Source: Zeimonas arvi
GTDB taxonomy: Bacteria; Pseudomonadota; Gammaproteobacteria; Burkholderiales; Burkholderiaceae_E
NCBI RefSeq assembly: GCF_008039575.1
Contig: NZ_VDUY01000009.1
Location: 1 to 64,000 of the forward strand
Direction: 5' to 3'
DNA length: 64,000 bases
This document shows positions 48,526 to 61,689 of the stretch, one piece after another. Made by a program: the position numbers and the translations under genes. The notes under the pieces are model-generated. The model saw only the letters and a program-made list of their open reading frames with translations, had not been told where the DNA came from and did no database searches. Numbering within the stretch: the first letter of the stretch is position 1; each line of letters begins with the position of its first letter.

Positions 48526-48924
48526 GTGTTCGAAATGGACATCCCGATCCGCTGGGGCGACATGGACGCCATGGGCCATGTCAATAATACGGTCTACTTC
48601 CGCTACCTGGAGCAACTGCGCATCAGCTGGTTCGATGCGCTGGGCATCGGCGGGCGCGACGACCCGCACGGGCCGGTCATCGTGAACGCCCATTGCAGCT
48701 TCATCCGCGAGTTGCGCTATCCGGGCACGGTTCGCGGTCGTATGCAGGTCGGCGAGATCGGGCGGAGCAGCTTCGAGACGATTGCGACGCTGTCGCGCAC
48801 CGACGACCCGGACACTGTCTACGCCGAAGGGGGCGCCAAGGTCGTCTGGGTCGACCGGGCGATGCGCAAGTCGACGCCACTCCCCGACGTCATCCGCAAG
48901 GCGATCGTCGTGCCGGTGGGCTGA
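48526..48924 (+). CDS. acyl-CoA thioesterase (hotdog 4HBT / YbgC-like)
   Basis: Small hotdog-fold thioesterase. The 4-hydroxybenzoyl-CoA thioesterase-type motif IRWGDMDAMGHVNNTVYFRYLEQLR contains the catalytic Asp and the conserved HVNN. The GTG at 48526 has an ACGGAGA ribosome-binding site and places the hotdog strand at the very N-terminus (132 residues). An ATG at 48457 would add 23 residues that overlap the divergent DUF3422 gene. It probably hydrolyses short or aromatic acyl-CoAs. Confidence 0.85.
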   Translation: MFEMDIPIRWGDMDAMGHVNNTVYFRYLEQLRISWFDALGIGGRDDPHGPVIVNAHCSFIRELRYPGTVRGRMQVGEIGRSSFETIATLSRTDDPDTVYAEGGAKVVWVDRAMRKSTPLPDVIRKAIVVPVG

Positions 48925-48985
48925 ACGGGAAGGCCCTCGAAGCGCGGCTGCAGCCTCCGCCCGGCACGGGGAAACGCCTCATCGG

Positions 48986-49006
48986 GCCGGCAAGCGGGCT
49001 GCCGGC
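48986..49006. terminator. weak inverted repeat between convergent thioesterase and TRAP genes
   Basis: GCCGGCA and TGCCGGC, seven bases each, with a 7-nt loop, lie in the 86-bp gap between convergent genes. It could serve as a bidirectional terminator. No T-run is seen on either side. Confidence 0.3.
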
Positions 49007-49010
49007 ACGA

Positions 49011-50321
49011 TCACATGACCTTCGACGGCAGCCAGGTCGCCAGTGCCGGGAAGATCATCACGAGGATCAGGCCGAAGATCATCACCAGCGTGTACGGGAT
49101 CACCGAGCGGTAGATGTCGCCCATCGTGATGCCCTGCGGCACGATGCCCTTCAGATAGAACAGGTTGAAGCCGAAGGGCGGGGTCTGGTAGCCGATCTCC
49201 ATGTTGATGATGAACATGATCCCGAACCAGATCGGGTCGAAGCCGAGCGCGGTGACCACCGGCAGGAAGACCGGCAGTGTGATGAGCATTATCCCTACCG
49301 GATCGAGCACCATGCCGAGCAGGAACAGCACGATCTGTATGAATATGATCGTGCCCCATTTGCCGCCTGGAATGTGCGCCATCAGGCCTTCGATGAACGA
49401 CTGCGCGCCCATGCCCTGGTAGGCGGCGCTGAACGCGTGCGCGGCGAACAGGATCCAGATGATCATTCCGGTCAGCCGCAGCGTGCGCAGCAGCGACTCG
49501 CTGACCATGGGCCAGGCCAGCTGCCGATGCAGGGCGGCCGAAGCCAGCGACCCGAGCACACCGACCGCTGCGGCTTCGGTCGGCGTGGCCAGCCCGAAGA
49601 GGATCGAGCCGAGCACCATCGCGACGATGAGCATCGGCAGGATGACCGCGCGCAGCGCGCGCAACTTCTCGATCCAGTCGCCTCGCTCCTCGGGCGGCAG
49701 CGCGGGCCCGAGCTCTGGCTGGATCCGGCAGCGGAGGTAGATGTAGAGGCCGAGCAGCACTGCCAGCATGATGCCGGGAATGACGCCTGCAGCGAACAAT
49801 TTGCCGACCGACACGCCGGTGATCAGCGAATAGAGGATCATCAGCACGCTCGGTGGGATGAGGATGCCGAGGCCGCCGCCGGCGCTTATGCAGCCGATCG
49901 CCAGGCGCTTGTCGTAGCCGCGCGCGAGCATCGCCGGCAGCGCGATCGTGCCCATCGTGACGACAGCCGCGCCGCTGATGCCGACCATCGCGGCGAAGAT
50001 CGTGCAGATCGCCACGGTGCCGATCGCCAGGCCCCCGCGCACACCGCCCCACCACAGGTGCATCATCCGGTAGAGGTCCTGCGCGACGCCGGTCTTTTCG
50101 AGGATCATCGCCATCAGCACGAAAAGCGGGATCGCGACCAGCGTGAAGCTGTTCATGCTGCCCCACATCTGCGAGGCGACCATGTAGAACGACTCGATCC
50201 CCCAGGTGAAGTACAGGAAGACGATCGAGACGCCGCCGAGCACGAAGGCCAGCGGCAGGCCCAGCAGCAGGAAGACCAGCAAGGAGCCGAAGAAGAGCAG
50301 GGTCAGGGTTTCGATGCTCAC
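49011..50321 (-). CDS. dctM: TRAP transporter large permease (DctM type)
   Basis: Large membrane subunit of a tripartite ATP-independent periplasmic transporter, driven by an ion gradient. The 436-residue protein has about 12-13 hydrophobic segments, with family marks LPLAFVLGG, FVLMAMILEKTGVAQDLY, GVRGGLAIGTVAICTIFAAM(V)GISGAAVVTMG and the GMVLDPVGIMLITLPVFLPV stretch. The GTG start at 50321 overlaps the small-subunit stop (GTGA). The substrate is unknown, probably an organic acid. Confidence 0.92.
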   Translation of the reverse strand: MSIETLTLLFFGSLLVFLLLGLPLAFVLGGVSIVFLYFTWGIESFYMVASQMWGSMNSFTLVAIPLFVLMAMILEKTGVAQDLYRMMHLWWGGVRGGLAIGTVAICTIFAAMVGISGAAVVTMGTIALPAMLARGYDKRLAIGCISAGGGLGILIPPSVLMILYSLITGVSVGKLFAAGVIPGIMLAVLLGLYIYLRCRIQPELGPALPPEERGDWIEKLRALRAVILPMLIVAMVLGSILFGLATPTEAAAVGVLGSLASAALHRQLAWPMVSESLLRTLRLTGMIIWILFAAHAFSAAYQGMGAQSFIEGLMAHIPGGKWGTIIFIQIVLFLLGMVLDPVGIMLITLPVFLPVVTALGFDPIWFGIMFIINMEIGYQTPPFGFNLFYLKGIVPQGITMGDIYRSVIPYTLVMIFGLILVMIFPALATWLPSKVM

Positions 50322-50860
50322 GAATCGGCCCCCGGCTCAACCGTCTCGATGCCGAGATCGACCGGCGGCAGCCCCAGCGCGATGCGCAGATCCTGGACGA
50401 ACTTGACCAGACCCTGCAGGAGCAGCAGTATCGCGCCGACGGGGATCGCCAGCTTCACCGGCCAGATCGGCGGGTTCCATGCCGATTGCGAGCGCTCCCA
50501 GAATTCGATCGATTCCCAGGCGAGCGAGCTGCCGAAGTAAACGAGCGCGCCGAGGAAGACGAAGAACAGCGAGGACGTGATCAGGTCGACGATCGCGCGC
50601 GTGCGTGGCGAGAAGCGCGAATACAGGATGTCGACGTTCACATGGCCGCCGCGCGCCATGATGTAGCCGCCGGCGAGCACCGCATAGACGCCGAACAGCA
50701 TCTGCGTCAGCTCGCCGGTCCAGACCTTCGGAGCGCCGGCGATGTAGCGGAAGAAGACCTCGGCCAGCAGCAGCACGAACATCGCCAGAAGCAGCGGAGA
50801 GATCGCGCGGCCGATCCAGCCGTTCGCGCGCGTGACCGCGCGCATCAGCGCCCCGAGCAT
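50318..50860 (-). CDS. dctQ: TRAP transporter small permease (DctQ type)
   Basis: Four-helix small membrane subunit of 180 residues (segments near 17-35, 50-70, 90-112 and 133-155). The motifs VFFRYIAGAPKVWTGELTQMLFG and GHVNVDILYSRFSPRTRAIVDL are typical of DctQ. It sits between dctP (6 bp upstream) and dctM (overlapping), completing the P-Q-M operon. Confidence 0.88.
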   Translation of the reverse strand: MLGALMRAVTRANGWIGRAISPLLLAMFVLLLAEVFFRYIAGAPKVWTGELTQMLFGVYAVLAGGYIMARGGHVNVDILYSRFSPRTRAIVDLITSSLFFVFLGALVYFGSSLAWESIEFWERSQSAWNPPIWPVKLAIPVGAILLLLQGLVKFVQDLRIALGLPPVDLGIETVEPGADS

Positions 50861-50866
50861 GGCCGA

Positions 50867-51907
50867 TCAGTCCAGGTAGCCGAGCTCGGTCAGGAATTTC
50901 TTCAGCATATCGAGGGCCTTCCTGGCCTCGGGCCCGCGTTTGCCTTCCTCTTCCCATTGCTGGGCGGCCACCTTGGTCATGTGATCGAGCACCTCTTGCG
51001 GCAGCTGGTTGATCTGCACGCCGTGCTGCTTGATCGCCTTGGCCAGGGTTACCCGCTCCTGGAACTGGTACTCGTTCGTGCGCATCCAGAACTGCTCGTC
51101 GAGCTCATCGATCAGGCATTTGCGCAGCTCGGGCGGCAGCGCGTCGAGCGCCTTCTGGTTGACGATGAAGGCATCGGTGCCGGCGATGTTCAGGGCGGGG
51201 CGGACATGGTGCTTGGCGACTTCGTACAGTCCCATGCTGTTGGCGCCTTGCGCTGCGCCCCAATGCGCGCCGGTGACGACGCCGGTGGAAAGCGCCGGAT
51301 AGAGCTCCGGACCGGGCAGATACGAGGCCGCGGCGCCGGTGGCGGTCAGGAAGCGCTGCAGCGCGCCCGAGGACCGGATCTTCTGCTTGCGCAGGTCGTC
51401 GAGCGACTGGATCGGGGTCTTCACGACCATCTCGGTCGGATAGACCTTGTCGGTCGAGTAGTAGACGCCTTGTTTTGCGACCTCGGCGCGGATCATGTCC
51501 TCGAAGCCGAGCTGCTTGTGAAAGTAGGCGGCTTCCCAGACGTTGCGGAAGGCGAAGGGCAGGCCGGAGGCGATGCCCGCCGTGGTGACGGTTTCCGGCA
51601 GGTAGGCCGGCGAGATCGTTCCCATCTGGATGACGCCACGGCGCACCGCCGGAAAGATCTCCTTGGCCGGGAACAGCGCACCGGCCTCGAAGGGTTCGAG
51701 CACCAGTCGCCCGTTCGTGCAGGCGGCCACGCGTTCCTTCAGGCGCATCAGGCTGTCCTTGTACGAGCTGCTCGCGCTCGGCCAGTGACTCTGCACGCGC
51801 CAGCTGATCTTCTCCTGGGCCTGGGCGGCAGGAGGAAGGGCGGTCGTGACAAGGGCGGCGGCGGCCAGGACGGCGGCGCGCAAGATGAAGCTGCGAGCGA
51901 TTCGCAT
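50867..51907 (-). CDS. dctP: TRAP transporter periplasmic substrate-binding protein (DctP type)
   Basis: Secreted solute receptor. The signal peptide is residues 1-30 (FILRAAVLAAAALVTTALPPAAQAQ). The DctP fold follows, with KISWRVQSHWPSASSSYKDSL at the mature start. The conserved substrate-contacting Arg is probably that in QKIRSSGALQRFL. The ATG at 51907 follows GAGGAGA, giving 346 residues; an upstream ATG at 51934 lacks a site. A palindrome lies 79-94 bp upstream. Confidence 0.92.
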   Translation of the reverse strand: MRIARSFILRAAVLAAAALVTTALPPAAQAQEKISWRVQSHWPSASSSYKDSLMRLKERVAACTNGRLVLEPFEAGALFPAKEIFPAVRRGVIQMGTISPAYLPETVTTAGIASGLPFAFRNVWEAAYFHKQLGFEDMIRAEVAKQGVYYSTDKVYPTEMVVKTPIQSLDDLRKQKIRSSGALQRFLTATGAAASYLPGPELYPALSTGVVTGAHWGAAQGANSMGLYEVAKHHVRPALNIAGTDAFIVNQKALDALPPELRKCLIDELDEQFWMRTNEYQFQERVTLAKAIKQHGVQINQLPQEVLDHMTKVAAQQWEEEGKRGPEARKALDMLKKFLTELGYLD

Positions 51908-51985
51908 TGTTGTCTCCTCTCTATTGATTGTCATCGATCGGAGGTCAGGGCCCGCAGGCTTGTGCGGCGCACCCGATTCCCCGAC

Positions 51986-52001
51986 CTGTCTTGCCAGACA
52001 G
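51986..52001 (-). promoter_or_regulatory. CTGT-N8-ACAG palindrome upstream of dctP, possible operator
   Basis: CTGTCT-TGCC-AGACAG is a perfect inverted repeat 79-94 bp before dctP. Its half-sites match the LexA pattern CTGT-N8-ACAG, but the centre is GC-rich and only one flank matches, unlike the two clear boxes in this window. A GntR- or other-family operator for the TRAP operon is at least as likely. Confidence 0.35.
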
Positions 52002-52011
52002 TAAGGGGGGT

Positions 52012-52035
52012 GCCGGGCGATGTCAATCGCCCGGC
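52012..52035 (-). terminator. hairpin downstream of the CoA-transferase genes
   Basis: GCCGGGCGA (52012-52020) and TCGCCCGGC (52027-52035), nine bases each, enclose a 6-nt loop. They lie 69 bp after the scoB stop in the direction of its transcription and before the dctP promoter region. No T-run follows on the minus strand. Confidence 0.45.
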
Positions 52036-52103
52036 GGTGGCCTCTGGCGCGCTGCTTCGGCCGCGAAGGGCCGGCCGTCGGCCCCGAGCAGGGCGCCCGC
52101 CCG

Positions 52104-52754
52104 TCAGACGCCTGACACGTCGATCGGGCAGCCGGTCTTCTCGACGATGTCGTGCTTCGAAACGCCAGGCGCGAGCTCGACGAGCTTCAGCCCGTTCGGC
52201 GTGACCTCGATGACGCCGAGGTCGGTCACGATCGTGTCGACCACGCCGACGCCGGTCAGCGGCAGCGAGCATTCCTTCAGCAGCTTCTGCTCCTCGCTGC
52301 CGTCCTTCTTCTTGGCGGTGTGCTCCATCAGCACGATGACGCGGCCCACGCCGGCGACCAGGTCCATGGCGCCGCCCATGCCCTTGACCATCTTGCCGGG
52401 GATCATCCAGTTGGCCAGGTCGCCTTTCTGGCTGACCTGCATCGCGCCGAGGATGGCCAGGTTGATCTTGCCGCCGCGGATCATCGCGAAGGAATCGGCC
52501 GAGGAGAAGATCGACGAGCCGGCCAGCGTGGTCACGGTCTGCTTGCCGGCGTTGATCAGGTCGGGGTCGACCTCGTCCTCGGTGGGGAAGGGGCCGATGC
52601 CGAGCAATCCGTTCTCGGACTGCAGCCAGACTTCCATGTCGGCGGGCACGTGATTGGCCACCAGCGTCGGCAGGCCGATGCCGAGGTTCACGTAATAGCC
52701 GTTCTTCAGTTCACGGGCCGCGCGCGCGGCCATTTCGTCTCGGGTCCAGGCCAT
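52104..52754 (-). CDS. scoB: 3-oxoacid CoA-transferase, subunit B
   Basis: Catalytic subunit that transfers CoA from succinyl-CoA (or a similar donor) to a 3-oxoacid. The active-site glutamate lies in [10 protein letters not shown] near residue 47, after [40 protein letters not shown] and AVDLVAG-like ([20 protein letters not shown]) segments follow. The length is 216 residues. It lies 10 bp after scoA. By sequence alone an acetoacetate or 3-oxoadipate (PcaIJ) substrate cannot be separated; the motif set is closest to ScoAB. Confidence 0.93.
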   Translation of the reverse strand: MAWTRDEMAARAARELKNGYYVNLGIGLPTLVANHVPADMEVWLQSENGLLGIGPFPTEDEVDPDLINAGKQTVTTLAGSSIFSSADSFAMIRGGKINLAILGAMQVSQKGDLANWMIPGKMVKGMGGAMDLVAGVGRVIVLMEHTAKKKDGSEEQKLLKECSLPLTGVGVVDTIVTDLGVIEVTPNGLKLVELAPGVSKHDIVEKTGCPIDVSGV

Positions 52755-52764
52755 TCGTCTCTCC

Positions 52765-53466
52765 TCAGCGAGCGGGGCGGGTGGTGCGCTGCTCGATGCG
52801 CTTTTCCGGGGTCGGGTTGTGCACGATCCGGTGCACGTAGATGCCGGGCAGGTGGATCGCGTCGGGGTCGATCTCGCCGGTGGGCACGATGACCTCGACC
52901 TCGGCCACGGTGATCTTCCCGGCCATCGCCACGTTCGGGTTGAAGTTGCGGGCAGTACGGCGGAACACCAGGTTGCCCGCGCGATCGGCCATCCAGGCCT
53001 TGACCAGAGAGACGTCCGGCACCAGCGAGCGCTCCATCACGTACTTGCGGCCCTCGAACTCGCGGATCTCCTTGCCTTCGGCCACGATCGTGCCTACGCC
53101 GGTCTGGGTGAAGAAGGCCGGGATGCCCGCGCCGCCGGCGCGCAGCTTCTCGGCCAGCGTGCCCTGCGGCGTGAACTCGAGCTCCAGTTCGCCGGCCAGG
53201 TACTGGCGCTCGAACTCCTTGTTCTCGCCCACGTAGCTGGCGATCATCTTGCGAATCTGGCGCGTGGCCAGCAGTTGCCCCAGCCCGAAGCCGTCGACGC
53301 CTGCATTGTTCGAGATGCAGGTCAGGTTCTTCACGCCGGAGTCGCGCAAGGCGGCGATCAGCGCCTCGGGGATGCCGCACAGGCCGAAGCCGCCGACCGC
53401 GATCATCTGGCCATCGCGGACGATGTCCGCCAGCGCTTCGGCGGCGCTTGGGTAAACCTTGCTCAT
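52765..53466 (-). CDS. scoA: 3-oxoacid CoA-transferase, subunit A
   Basis: First subunit of the CoA-transferase. The CoA-binding loop [14 protein letters not shown] lies near residues 24-37, then [62 protein letters not shown] and [10 protein letters not shown]. The length is 233 residues. It is the first gene of a scoAB pair on the minus strand and is divergent from the kinase-like gene upstream of pyrG. Confidence 0.93.
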   Translation of the reverse strand: MSKVYPSAAEALADIVRDGQMIAVGGFGLCGIPEALIAALRDSGVKNLTCISNNAGVDGFGLGQLLATRQIRKMIASYVGENKEFERQYLAGELELEFTPQGTLAEKLRAGGAGIPAFFTQTGVGTIVAEGKEIREFEGRKYVMERSLVPDVSLVKAWMADRAGNLVFRRTARNFNPNVAMAGKITVAEVEVIVPTGEIDPDAIHLPGIYVHRIVHNPTPEKRIEQRTTRPAR

Positions 53467-53563
53467 CGGATTCCTCGGTGGGTCGTCGGACGTTGCCGGA
53501 TTATAAGGGCGGGTGAGTGGCTCCCTGTCCGCGGTCGGTCGATCGCGGCGGGCGCAGGGTCGC

Positions 53564-56107
<2,544 letters not shown>

Positions 56108-56141
56108 GCCCGGACGCCGCAGGCGGGAGGACACGCATCCC

Positions 56142-56999
<858 letters not shown>

Positions 57000-57054
57000 G
57001 CCCGGCGCTGCTGCCGGCCGCGCCGCGAACGACGACAGGAATACAGGAGCAAGG

Positions 57055-58634
<1,580 letters not shown>

Positions 58635-58643
58635 GCGTCGCGC

Positions 58644-58661
58644 GCCCGGACCCTTCCGGGC
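58644..58661 (+). other. small hairpin between eno and ftsB
   Basis: GCCCGGA and TCCGGGC, seven bases each, with a 4-nt loop lie 9 bp after the eno stop in a 66-bp gap. No T-run follows, so any effect would be partial termination or RNA processing. Confidence 0.35.
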
Positions 58662-58700
58662 ACGCGCTGCCTGCAAACGAAAGACGGGCGATCCCCTGCG

Positions 58701-59030
58701 ATGCGCATCCTGGCCGTGGTCCTCTCCGGATTGCTGATCCTGATCCAGTACCCGCTGTGGCTGGGGAAGGGCGGCTGGCTGCGCGTCTGGGAGCTCGATC
58801 GCCAGGTGGTGCACCAGCGCGGGATCAACGGCCGGCTGTCGGCGCGCAACGAGGCGCTGGCCGCCGAAGTGGCTGACCTGCGCGAGGGCAGCCGCGCGGT
58901 CGAGGAGCGCGCCCGCTACGATCTCGGCATGGTCCGGTCCGGCGAGATCTTCGTGCAGATCAACGAGGCCCCCACCCGGATGCCTTCCCTCTCCGGCGAG
59001 CTGCGCACCGCGGCCAGCCGGCTGGACTGA
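58701..59030 (+). CDS. ftsB: cell division protein FtsB
   Basis: Bitopic divisome protein that joins FtsL and FtsQ. One N-terminal helix ([20 protein letters not shown]) precedes a periplasmic coiled coil ([21 protein letters not shown]) and the [19 protein letters not shown] motif typical of FtsB. The length is 109 residues. Its place directly after eno is conserved across proteobacteria. Confidence 0.94.
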   Translation: MRILAVVLSGLLILIQYPLWLGKGGWLRVWELDRQVVHQRGINGRLSARNEALAAEVADLREGSRAVEERARYDLGMVRSGEIFVQINEAPTRMPSLSGELRTAASRLD

Positions 59031-59068
59031 GGCGGGCGACGCGAGCGGGCCCGGGCGGCGAGCCGGCC

Positions 59069-59983
59069 CTAGTGCTGGGTGGCCGTGCCGGGGGCCAGGT
59101 CGCCGGCCTGCGCGAACACCACGCCGCAGTCCACCGGATCGAAGCGCCAGAGTTCGTTGCAGTAATCGCAGCGCACCTCGACCGAGCCGCGTTCGGCCAG
59201 GATGCCGTCTACCTCCTCGCGACCCAGCATCCTCAGCATTCCCACCACCTTCTCGCGCGAGCAGTTGCAGGCAAAGTGGACACCGCGGCCGTCGAAGGCG
59301 TGCAGTGCTTCCTGCCAGAAGAGGCGTTCCAGCACCTTCGCGGGGGCAAGGCCGAGGAGCTCTTCGGGTGTGATCGTTTCCGCCAGCCGCTGCATCCGGT
59401 TCCAGCCGTCCTCGTCGTCGGCGGCGTCCGTGCCGCCTTCGTCGGGCAGGCGCTGCAGCAGCAGGCCGACTGCACGTCGCTCGTCGGCAGCCAGCCAGAG
59501 CCGCGTCGGCAGCTGCTCCGACTGCTGCATGTAGCGCTCGAGCATCTCAGCCACCGAGTGGCCGTCGAAGGGCACGATCCCCTGCCAGGGCTGGCGGTTC
59601 GGTGATTCGCCGCGCGGGTCGAGCGTGACCACGAAGCGGCCGCCGTCTTGCGCGTTCACCAGGGAGGCGAGCGAGGCGTCGTGGGCGATGGGCCCGCGCT
59701 CGTCGCGCAGCTTGACCGTGGCGCGGTAGCTGCCGTCGGTCAGGCACTCGACGACGAAGAGCGAGACCGGCCCGTCGCCGTGGATCTGCACCACCATCGC
59801 GCCGTCGAACTTCAGCGTGGCGGCAAGCAGCAGGGATGCGGCAGAGAGCTCGCCGAGGCGATCCCGCACCGCCGGCGGCAACTCGTGACGGGCCACCACT
59901 TCGCGCCAGGCCTCGTCGAGCGAGACGATCTCGCCGCGCACCGGCGCGCCGCGCAACAGGAAACGTTCGACCCGGTCGGTCAT
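59069..59983 (-). CDS. hslO: Hsp33 redox-regulated chaperone
   Basis: Holdase activated by oxidative unfolding. The N-terminal domain begins with RVERFLLRGAPVRGEIVSL. The C-terminal redox zinc centre has Cys pairs CNC (in FACNCSREKVVGML) and CDYC (in VEVRCDYCNELWRF) near residues 240-275, the expected C-x-C...C-x2-C arrangement. The ATG at 59983 gives 304 residues; the longer frame overlaps the next gene. It is 11 bp downstream of the carbonic anhydrase-like gene on the same strand. Confidence 0.94.
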   Translation of the reverse strand: MTDRVERFLLRGAPVRGEIVSLDEAWREVVARHELPPAVRDRLGELSAASLLLAATLKFDGAMVVQIHGDGPVSLFVVECLTDGSYRATVKLRDERGPIAHDASLASLVNAQDGGRFVVTLDPRGESPNRQPWQGIVPFDGHSVAEMLERYMQQSEQLPTRLWLAADERRAVGLLLQRLPDEGGTDAADDEDGWNRMQRLAETITPEELLGLAPAKVLERLFWQEALHAFDGRGVHFACNCSREKVVGMLRMLGREEVDGILAERGSVEVRCDYCNELWRFDPVDCGVVFAQAGDLAPGTATQH

Positions 59984-59994
59984 CGATCCGGGCC

Positions 59995-60516
59995 TCAGAC
60001 GCGGTTCAGCGCTTCGCGGTAATAACGGGCGCGCTCGACATAGGTGCGCGTGCCCGCGCGGATCCGGGCGACGTCCTCGTCGGTGAGCTGGCGCACGACC
60101 CGGCCCGGGGCGCCGAGCACCACGCTGCGGTCGGGGATCTCCTTGCCCTCGCCGATCAGGGCGCCGGCGCCGATCAGGCACTCCCGGCCGATCCTGGCGC
60201 CGTTAAGCACGACGGCCTGGATGCCGATCAGGGAGCCGTCGCCGATCGTGCAGCCGTGCAGCATGGCCTGGTGCCCCACGGTGACCCATTCGCCGATGCG
60301 CAAGGGCGAGCCGGGATCGGTGTGCAGCACGGCGTTCTCCTGCACGTTGCTGTTGGCGCCGACGATGATCGGCTCGTTGTCGCCGCGCAGCGCGGCGCTG
60401 AACCAGACGCTGGCGTTCTCGTGCAGCTCGACGAGCCCGATCAGGTCGGCCGAATCGGCGACCCAGGCGGTGGGGTGGATGGAAGGGACGCGTTCACCGA
60501 GTCGATAGACGGCCAT
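59995..60516 (-). CDS. gamma-class carbonic anhydrase family protein (YrdA/CaiE-like hexapeptide)
   Basis: Left-handed beta-helix protein of 173 residues with hexapeptide repeats. Candidate zinc histidines occur in VLHTDPG and GHQAMLHGCTIGDG, as in gamma carbonic anhydrases and YrdA. RGDNEPIIVGANSNVQENAV is typical. Whether it hydrates CO2 or acts otherwise is not decided by sequence. It is co-oriented with hslO. Confidence 0.88.
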   Translation of the reverse strand: MAVYRLGERVPSIHPTAWVADSADLIGLVELHENASVWFSAALRGDNEPIIVGANSNVQENAVLHTDPGSPLRIGEWVTVGHQAMLHGCTIGDGSLIGIQAVVLNGARIGRECLIGAGALIGEGKEIPDRSVVLGAPGRVVRQLTDEDVARIRAGTRTYVERARYYREALNRV

Positions 60517-60561
60517 GTTCGGGTTCCTGGAGGGTTCTTCGGGTGAGGGATGGCGCCGAGT

Positions 60562-61665
60562 TTAACGCGCCGCACCGGCCCGACTCGCGGGCAGGTCCGG
60601 ATGCGGCGCCGAGGCCGGCATGGTTCGCCGGGCAGGGAAGCCGGGCGGGAAGCTGTCCGCCCCCAGCGCCCGGTCGCGCAGCCAGCGCAGGCTCGCGCCC
60701 ACCTCCATGCCCTGGCGCCCGCCCACGCGCACCGGGGTGAGCGGTTGCAGGCCGGGGTTGGGGCTGAGCGCCGCCACCGCGAACGCGAACACGTAGTACG
60801 GCTCCTGGCCCATGCGCAGATCGGTGAGCACGATCCGGCCATCGCGCTCGGCCAGCCGCCAGAAGCCGTGCGTGAAGCGGGTCATCCGCTCGACCGCGGG
60901 CAGCTCCCGCACCCTGGCGTGCAGCGGCAGGCCGCGTTCGAAGCTCGCGAACCGGGGCGCGCGGGCACCGTCGAGCAGCGAGACGAAGCCTTCGTCGTAG
61001 CGCTCGCCGCGCATCACCACCACGCGCCAGAGCACGGTATTGAAGGCGGTGGGCGTGACCAGCATCGGCACCTCGCGCGCGGCGGGGTCGCCGGCCGCGG
61101 CCAGCGCGCCGCGCACCCGGTCTTCGACGATCGTCTGGGCCAGTACGCTCCAGCCCAGGTAGCAGGTGGACAGGAGCAGGCCGATCGCATTGGCGCGCAG
61201 GCGGCCCGGCGCGCCGCGCCGCGCCAGCGAAACGGCCAGGCCGATCAGCAGCGGCAGCGTGTAGAGCGGGTCGATGATGAAGACGCTGCCGACGCCCCAG
61301 GGCCAGTCGCTGAAGGGCAGGGCGAGCTGGGTGCCGTAGACGGTCATCGCGTCGAGCAGCGGGTGCGTGACCAGGACCAGCCAGGTGGCAAGCCACCAGC
61401 GCCCGAAGCGGTCGCGTTCGCGGGCGAGCAAGGCCGCCAGGCCGGCGAGCACCGGCGAGGCCAGCGTGAGCCAGAACAGCGCGTGGGTCTCGGCACGGTG
61501 CAGCGTCATGTTCGACACCGCATCGCCGTGGTCGATCAGCGCGTCCAGGTCGGGCAGGGTGCCGCACAGCCCACCCCACAGCGCGGCCTTCCACGGCGCG
61601 GTCCGGCGGCCCATCGTGGCCACGCCGACCGCCGCGCCGAGCGCGATCTGGGAAACCGAATCCAT
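60562..61665 (-). CDS. YdjM-type (DUF457) membrane-bound metal-dependent hydrolase
   Basis: Inner-membrane protein with about five hydrophobic segments in its first 190 residues and a soluble C-terminal half. The N-terminal pattern MDSVSQIALGAAVG, PDLDALIDHGD, HRAETHALFW and THPLLDAMTVYGTQ gives the conserved His/Asp metal-binding set of the DUF457 family. The length is 367 residues. E. coli YdjM is LexA-regulated, but no CTGT-N8-ACAG box is visible before this gene. It follows the acyl-CoA synthetase by 24 bp and may be co-transcribed. Confidence 0.83.
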   Translation of the reverse strand: MDSVSQIALGAAVGVATMGRRTAPWKAALWGGLCGTLPDLDALIDHGDAVSNMTLHRAETHALFWLTLASPVLAGLAALLARERDRFGRWWLATWLVLVTHPLLDAMTVYGTQLALPFSDWPWGVGSVFIIDPLYTLPLLIGLAVSLARRGAPGRLRANAIGLLLSTCYLGWSVLAQTIVEDRVRGALAAAGDPAAREVPMLVTPTAFNTVLWRVVVMRGERYDEGFVSLLDGARAPRFASFERGLPLHARVRELPAVERMTRFTHGFWRLAERDGRIVLTDLRMGQEPYYVFAFAVAALSPNPGLQPLTPVRVGGRQGMEVGASLRWLRDRALGADSFPPGFPARRTMPASAPHPDLPASRAGAAR

Positions 61666-61689
61666 CGAGATCCTTCGCGAACCGGTTGT

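Noticed and set aside
60562-61665. Expected LexA box before the YdjM-type gene, since E. coli ydjM is SOS-regulated
   Set aside because: No CTGT-N8-ACAG pattern is visible upstream, so SOS control is not claimed.
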